Assembly: GCA_011620785.1 (NCBI GenBank)
Contig: WOYM01000106.1
Location: 1 to 15,249 of the forward strand
Direction: 5' to 3'
Length of the DNA stretch: 15,249 nucleotides
DNA from: Methanothrix sp.
GTDB taxonomy: Archaea; Halobacteriota; Methanosarcinia; Methanotrichales; Methanotrichaceae
Shown here: one piece after another, positions 12,758-15,249 of the stretch
Layout: every line of letters begins with the position of its first letter
Numbering within the stretch: the stretch's first letter is position 1
Notes under the pieces: model-generated
What the model saw: the letters and a program-made list of their open reading frames with translations, nothing else
Told to the model about the DNA's origin: nothing
Databases searched by the model: none
Program-made: the position numbers and the translations under genes

Positions 12758-13741
12758 ATGCCTGAGATCAGACGGCACTATTTTCTGGAAGAGTACTGCA
12801 TCATCGCCGCCGAACGCAACAAAAGGCCCTCGGATTTCCTGGTGGCCAAGGCGGTCCCAGGAGACGAAAAGGACTGCCCTTTTTGCCCGGGCCACGAGGA
12901 TAGGACTCCGCCCACCATCGCTGCCTACACCGACGATGGCATCCTGCCCCAGGATAAAACTGGATCAGAGCGCTGGCAGATCAGAGTGTTTCTCAATGCT
13001 TATCCCACCATGATCCCCAGGCCCGAGCCTCCAGCGGCAGAATGGATATCCCTGCCCGGCCAGGGCTATCATGAGGTGATTGTGGATTCGAGAGAGCACC
13101 GCAAAAATCCGAGGGATTTCGGCAAAAAACACCTGGAAATGCTCGTTTCGGCCTACACGGATCGTTACCGACACTATTCCACCCATGAGGATGTGAAATA
13201 TATCACCATCTTCAAAAACTGGGGCAAGGAATCGGGGACCTCTCTATCCCACAGCCATTCTCAGCTCATCACCCTTCCCATTCTACCCCCGCAGATGAAG
13301 AGAGAGGAGGAGGCCATATCCAGGTCATCCTTCTGCCCTTACTGCAATATCGTGGACCGAGAGAGTGCGTCATGCCGGCTCATCGATGAAAACGATCACT
13401 GGATCCTATTTGCACCCTTCTACTCTCTTATGCCCTATGAGACCTGGATTCTTCCTAAAAGGCATTTGGGAAACCTGGCGGATTTGAGGGACGAAGAACA
13501 AAAAAGCCTGGCCAGTATGCTGGCAGAGCTCCTTCGGATCCTCTATTCCACCCTGGACGATCCACCCTACAACCTGATGATCTTCCAGCTTCCAAAAGAG
13601 TATCACTTCAACATCAGGATCCAGCCCATAGTCTCCAGGATAGCAGGCTTTGAGAGGAGTTCAGGCATATATGTGAATCCCGTTCCCCCGGAATTGGCAG
13701 CAGCAGAATTGAGAAATTTCTGCCTGCCGCCGAAAGATTAA
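12758..13741 (+). CDS. galT: Galactose-1-phosphate uridylyltransferase-like nucleotidyltransferase (HIT superfamily)
   Basis: A 327-residue GalT-family protein. It transfers a nucleotidyl group between sugar phosphates through a histidine intermediate; either classical GalT or the related ADP-glucose phosphorylase reaction is possible. The zinc ligands correspond to C40-P-F-C43, H114 and H165. The catalytic triplet is H165-S-H167-S-Q169, with H167 the expected nucleophile; the usual sequence is HPHxQ, so proline is replaced by serine. FKNWGKESGTSLSHSHSQ matches the family. A second CPYC (193-196) fits another zinc site, and YHFNIRIQPIV the C-terminal half. The start ATG 12758 has GGAGGG overlapping the previous stop, so it is cotranscribed with the GT4 gene. 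No galK or galE is present, which together with glycan synthases nearby hints at nucleotide-glucose supply or recovery rather than galactose catabolism. That reading is inference. Confidence 0.85.
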   Translation: MPEIRRHYFLEEYCIIAAERNKRPSDFLVAKAVPGDEKDCPFCPGHEDRTPPTIAAYTDDGILPQDKTGSERWQIRVFLNAYPTMIPRPEPPAAEWISLPGQGYHEVIVDSREHRKNPRDFGKKHLEMLVSAYTDRYRHYSTHEDVKYITIFKNWGKESGTSLSHSHSQLITLPILPPQMKREEEAISRSSFCPYCNIVDRESASCRLIDENDHWILFAPFYSLMPYETWILPKRHLGNLADLRDEEQKSLASMLAELLRILYSTLDDPPYNLMIFQLPKEYHFNIRIQPIVSRIAGFERSSGIYVNPVPPELAAAELRNFCLPPKD

Positions 13742-13786
13742 TGAATTATCGGACTTAAGTGATTTAAGGATTAGATCAGCCTGAAA

Positions 13787-13797
13787 TGCTTTTAAAC
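13787..13797 (+). promoter_or_regulatory. TATA box before the last glycosyltransferase gene
   Basis: TGCTTTTAAAC ends at 13797 with core TTTTAAA (13790-13796). It predicts transcription start near 13820 and a leader of about 58 bases carrying GGTGA four bases before the ATG. The 136-base gap after the galT-like gene holds nothing else recognised. Confidence 0.5.
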
Positions 13798-13877
13798 AGG
13801 CAAACAATAAGAAACGATACCAAAAAAGGGTCATACCGATAATAATTTGGCATCCTTTAGGGATGAATGGTGAATAG

Positions 13878-15041
13878 ATGCGAATTGGGATGCTCTCCTG
13901 GGAGAGTCTATATTCAATAAAAGTAGGTGGCGTTGCCCCTCATGTCTCAGAGCTATCGGAAGCTCTGGCCAGGCGGGGCCATGAGGTCCATATTTTTACC
14001 CGCAGAGGGGACTTTGAGTCCTATGACAAGATAAACGGGGTGCACTACCAGCGGGCTGATGTAGATGACCATGGCGATATCGTCGATCAGATGGACCGGA
14101 TGTGCGATGCCCTCTATAATCGTTTCGGTGCGGTGCAGCAGCTCTTCGGCAACTTCGATGTAGTGCACGGCCATGACTGGCATCCCGTCCTCGCCCTGAC
14201 CCGAATAAAGAGCGACTATCATCTGCCCTTCCTGCTGACCATGCACAGCACTGAATGGGGGAGGAACGGGAACACCTTTGGATACGGCATATCCGAGGAG
14301 ATATCTCATCGAGAGTGGCAGGGATGCTATGAGGCGGCTAAGGTTATTGTGACCACCAGGAGGATGCAGGACGAGCTGATGCAGATCTACAGCCTGCCCA
14401 AGGACAAGATTTCCATCATTCCAAATGGCATTATCGTGGGCAAGATGAGGAGAGGCGTAGACGCCGGCCGGATCAAGGAGAAGTACGGCATCCATCCCCT
14501 GGCCCCTGTGGTGCTCTTCTGCGGCAGGATGAGCGTCCAGAAGGGTCCAGACCTCCTGGTAGAGGCGATACCCAATGTGCTGAGAAATAGACCGGATATC
14601 TGCTTCGTCTTCATAGGCGAGGGTGACATGAGATCGGAATGCGAGCAAAAGGCTCGCTATCTGGGCGTCGCTGATTCCTGCCGGTTCCTGGGGTACACCT
14701 CCAGCGCCGATAAGCAGATGCTGATCAATGCCTGCGATATGATGTGCGTTCCCTCTCGCAATGAGCCATTTGGAGTGGTCGTGCTGGAGGCATGGGATGC
14801 CTGCAAGCCGGTAGTGGCCACTGATGCGGTGAGCATAATCAACAACTTCCAGGATGGCCTGCTGGCTTATATCCAGCCCGAGTCCATAGCCTGGTGCATA
14901 AACCGGATTATCAGCAATCCGAAAGAGATGAAACACCTGGCCCGGGCCGGTTGGACTAGGATAGAGAGCGAGTTCTCCTGGGATCACATAGCCGAGAGTA
15001 CGGAAAAGGTCTATGAGCAGGCCATTGAGCAAAGCCGTTGA
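13878..15041 (+). CDS. GT4 family glycosyltransferase
   Basis: A 387-residue GT-B retaining glycosyltransferase. It opens MRIGMLSWESLYSIKVGGVAPHVSEL; the K15-V-G-G18 loop is the donor/acceptor site. DVVHGHDWHPVLAL and LLTMHSTEWGR are typical of the GT4 N-terminal domain. The C-terminal domain has R217/K222 in FCGRMSVQKGPDLL and the E-x7-E motif E296-PFGVVVLE304. No signal peptide or membrane segment, so it acts in the cytosol or on its inner membrane face. It has its own TATA box and Shine-Dalgarno site, so it is at least partly independent of the upstream operon. The loop resembles glycogen/starch synthases and sucrose/trehalose-type synthases, so alpha-glucan synthesis is the contextual guess; the exact substrate is unknown. 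Confidence 0.85.
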   Translation: MRIGMLSWESLYSIKVGGVAPHVSELSEALARRGHEVHIFTRRGDFESYDKINGVHYQRADVDDHGDIVDQMDRMCDALYNRFGAVQQLFGNFDVVHGHDWHPVLALTRIKSDYHLPFLLTMHSTEWGRNGNTFGYGISEEISHREWQGCYEAAKVIVTTRRMQDELMQIYSLPKDKISIIPNGIIVGKMRRGVDAGRIKEKYGIHPLAPVVLFCGRMSVQKGPDLLVEAIPNVLRNRPDICFVFIGEGDMRSECEQKARYLGVADSCRFLGYTSSADKQMLINACDMMCVPSRNEPFGVVVLEAWDACKPVVATDAVSIINNFQDGLLAYIQPESIAWCINRIISNPKEMKHLARAGWTRIESEFSWDHIAESTEKVYEQAIEQSR

Positions 15042-15102
15042 GCAAGGGTCGCCATAGGTCATGGTTTGCTTGCCAATTTTGCTGAAAACTTTATCCCTCC
15101 TC

Positions 15103-15107
15103 TTTTT
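15103..15107 (+). terminator. T-rich terminator after the GT4 gene
   Basis: A five-T run in a pyrimidine-rich stretch (about 15090-15112), about 60 bases after the stop codon and before the tRNA gene. Confidence 0.35.
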
Positions 15108-15158
15108 CCTCATTCAGACCGAAAGGTTCATGAAGGGCGAGCACAAGGGGCTCTTGGC

Positions 15159-15232
15159 GCCTCGATAGCTTAGCCCGGTATAGCGCGTCCTTGGTAAGGA
15201 CGAGGTCGCGGGTTCGAATCCCGTCCGAGGCT
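15159..15232 (+). tRNA. tRNA-Thr (anticodon GGT)
   Basis: A complete 74-base cloverleaf without intron or encoded CCA. The acceptor stem is GCCTCGA with CCGAGGC: six perfect pairs and an A7-C66 mismatch. D arm GCTT/TAGC has three pairs plus a T-T apposition, with AGCCCGGTA in the loop. Anticodon stem CGTCC/GGACG is perfect, loop TTGGTAA, anticodon GGT at 15193-15195 (reads ACC/ACT, threonine). T arm GCGGG TTCGAAT CCCGT has one G-T pair. Discriminator base T fits archaeal tRNA-Thr. The downstream T-run 15242-15246 probably ends the transcript. Confidence 0.95.
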
Positions 15233-15241
15233 TAATTCCAA

Positions 15242-15246
15242 TTTTT
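15242..15246 (+). terminator. T-run terminator of tRNA-Thr
   Basis: Five T residues start nine bases after the mature 3' end of the tRNA, a usual archaeal tRNA termination signal. Confidence 0.5.
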
Positions 15247-15249
15247 AGA

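Noticed and set aside
13953..15113. A 386-codon open frame on the - strand opposite the last glycosyltransferase gene
   Set aside because: It lies antisense to a gene with clear GT4 motifs, has no family motif of its own, and runs past the gene end only because of GC-rich codon bias. It is a shadow frame.

Overview
The window looks like a chromosomal segment of a methanogenic archaeon, most likely from the Methanosarcinales and possibly Methanothrix (Methanosaeta). The lineage is inferred from gene content, not proven. Supporting evidence: an archaeal replication factor C large subunit with a C-terminal PCNA-binding motif, archaeal-type RibL (FAD synthetase) and CoaD, a stand-alone pyruvate carboxylase subunit A next to biotin-protein ligase as in methanogens, a KaiC-like ATPase, TATA-box promoters, archaeal Shine-Dalgarno sites and a tRNA-Thr with no encoded CCA.

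Layout. (1) Bases 1 to about 1700 are strikingly AT-rich compared with the rest. They carry the 3' part of an ABC/AAA15-type ATPase gene followed by an RloB-like gene. This two-gene arrangement matches AbiL-type (RloA/RloB) phage-defence modules and is probably horizontally acquired. (2) At 1870-2934 is a single FAD/NAD(P)-dependent oxidoreductase of the type II NADH dehydrogenase-like family. (3) A leftward cluster (6791 down to 3050) encodes PycA, biotin-protein ligase, a JAMM/MPN metalloprotease-like protein, FAD synthetase RibL and phosphopantetheine adenylyltransferase CoaD. It covers a biotin enzyme, its biotinylation, and the last or near-last steps of FAD and CoA synthesis. (4) Divergent from it are a small split-barrel flavin-binding protein and RfcL, with stop and start codons abutting. 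(5) From 8931 to 15041 is a rightward carbohydrate block: a KaiC-like ATPase tightly joined to a GT3-like glycogen synthase, a GT4 glycosyltransferase, a GalT-like nucleotidyltransferase and another GT4 glycosyltransferase. This reads as a glycogen or alpha-glucan synthesis locus. (6) A tRNA-Thr(GGT) closes the window.

Most interesting are the AT-rich defence pair at the left edge, which suggests a defence island continuing off-window; the pairing of a KaiC-like ATPase carrying an altered catalytic glutamate position with glycogen synthase; and a JAMM protein with a poly-aspartate tail inside a cofactor operon. I see no CRISPR array, insertion sequence, rRNA or replication origin. No gene-free stretch exceeds 300 bases.
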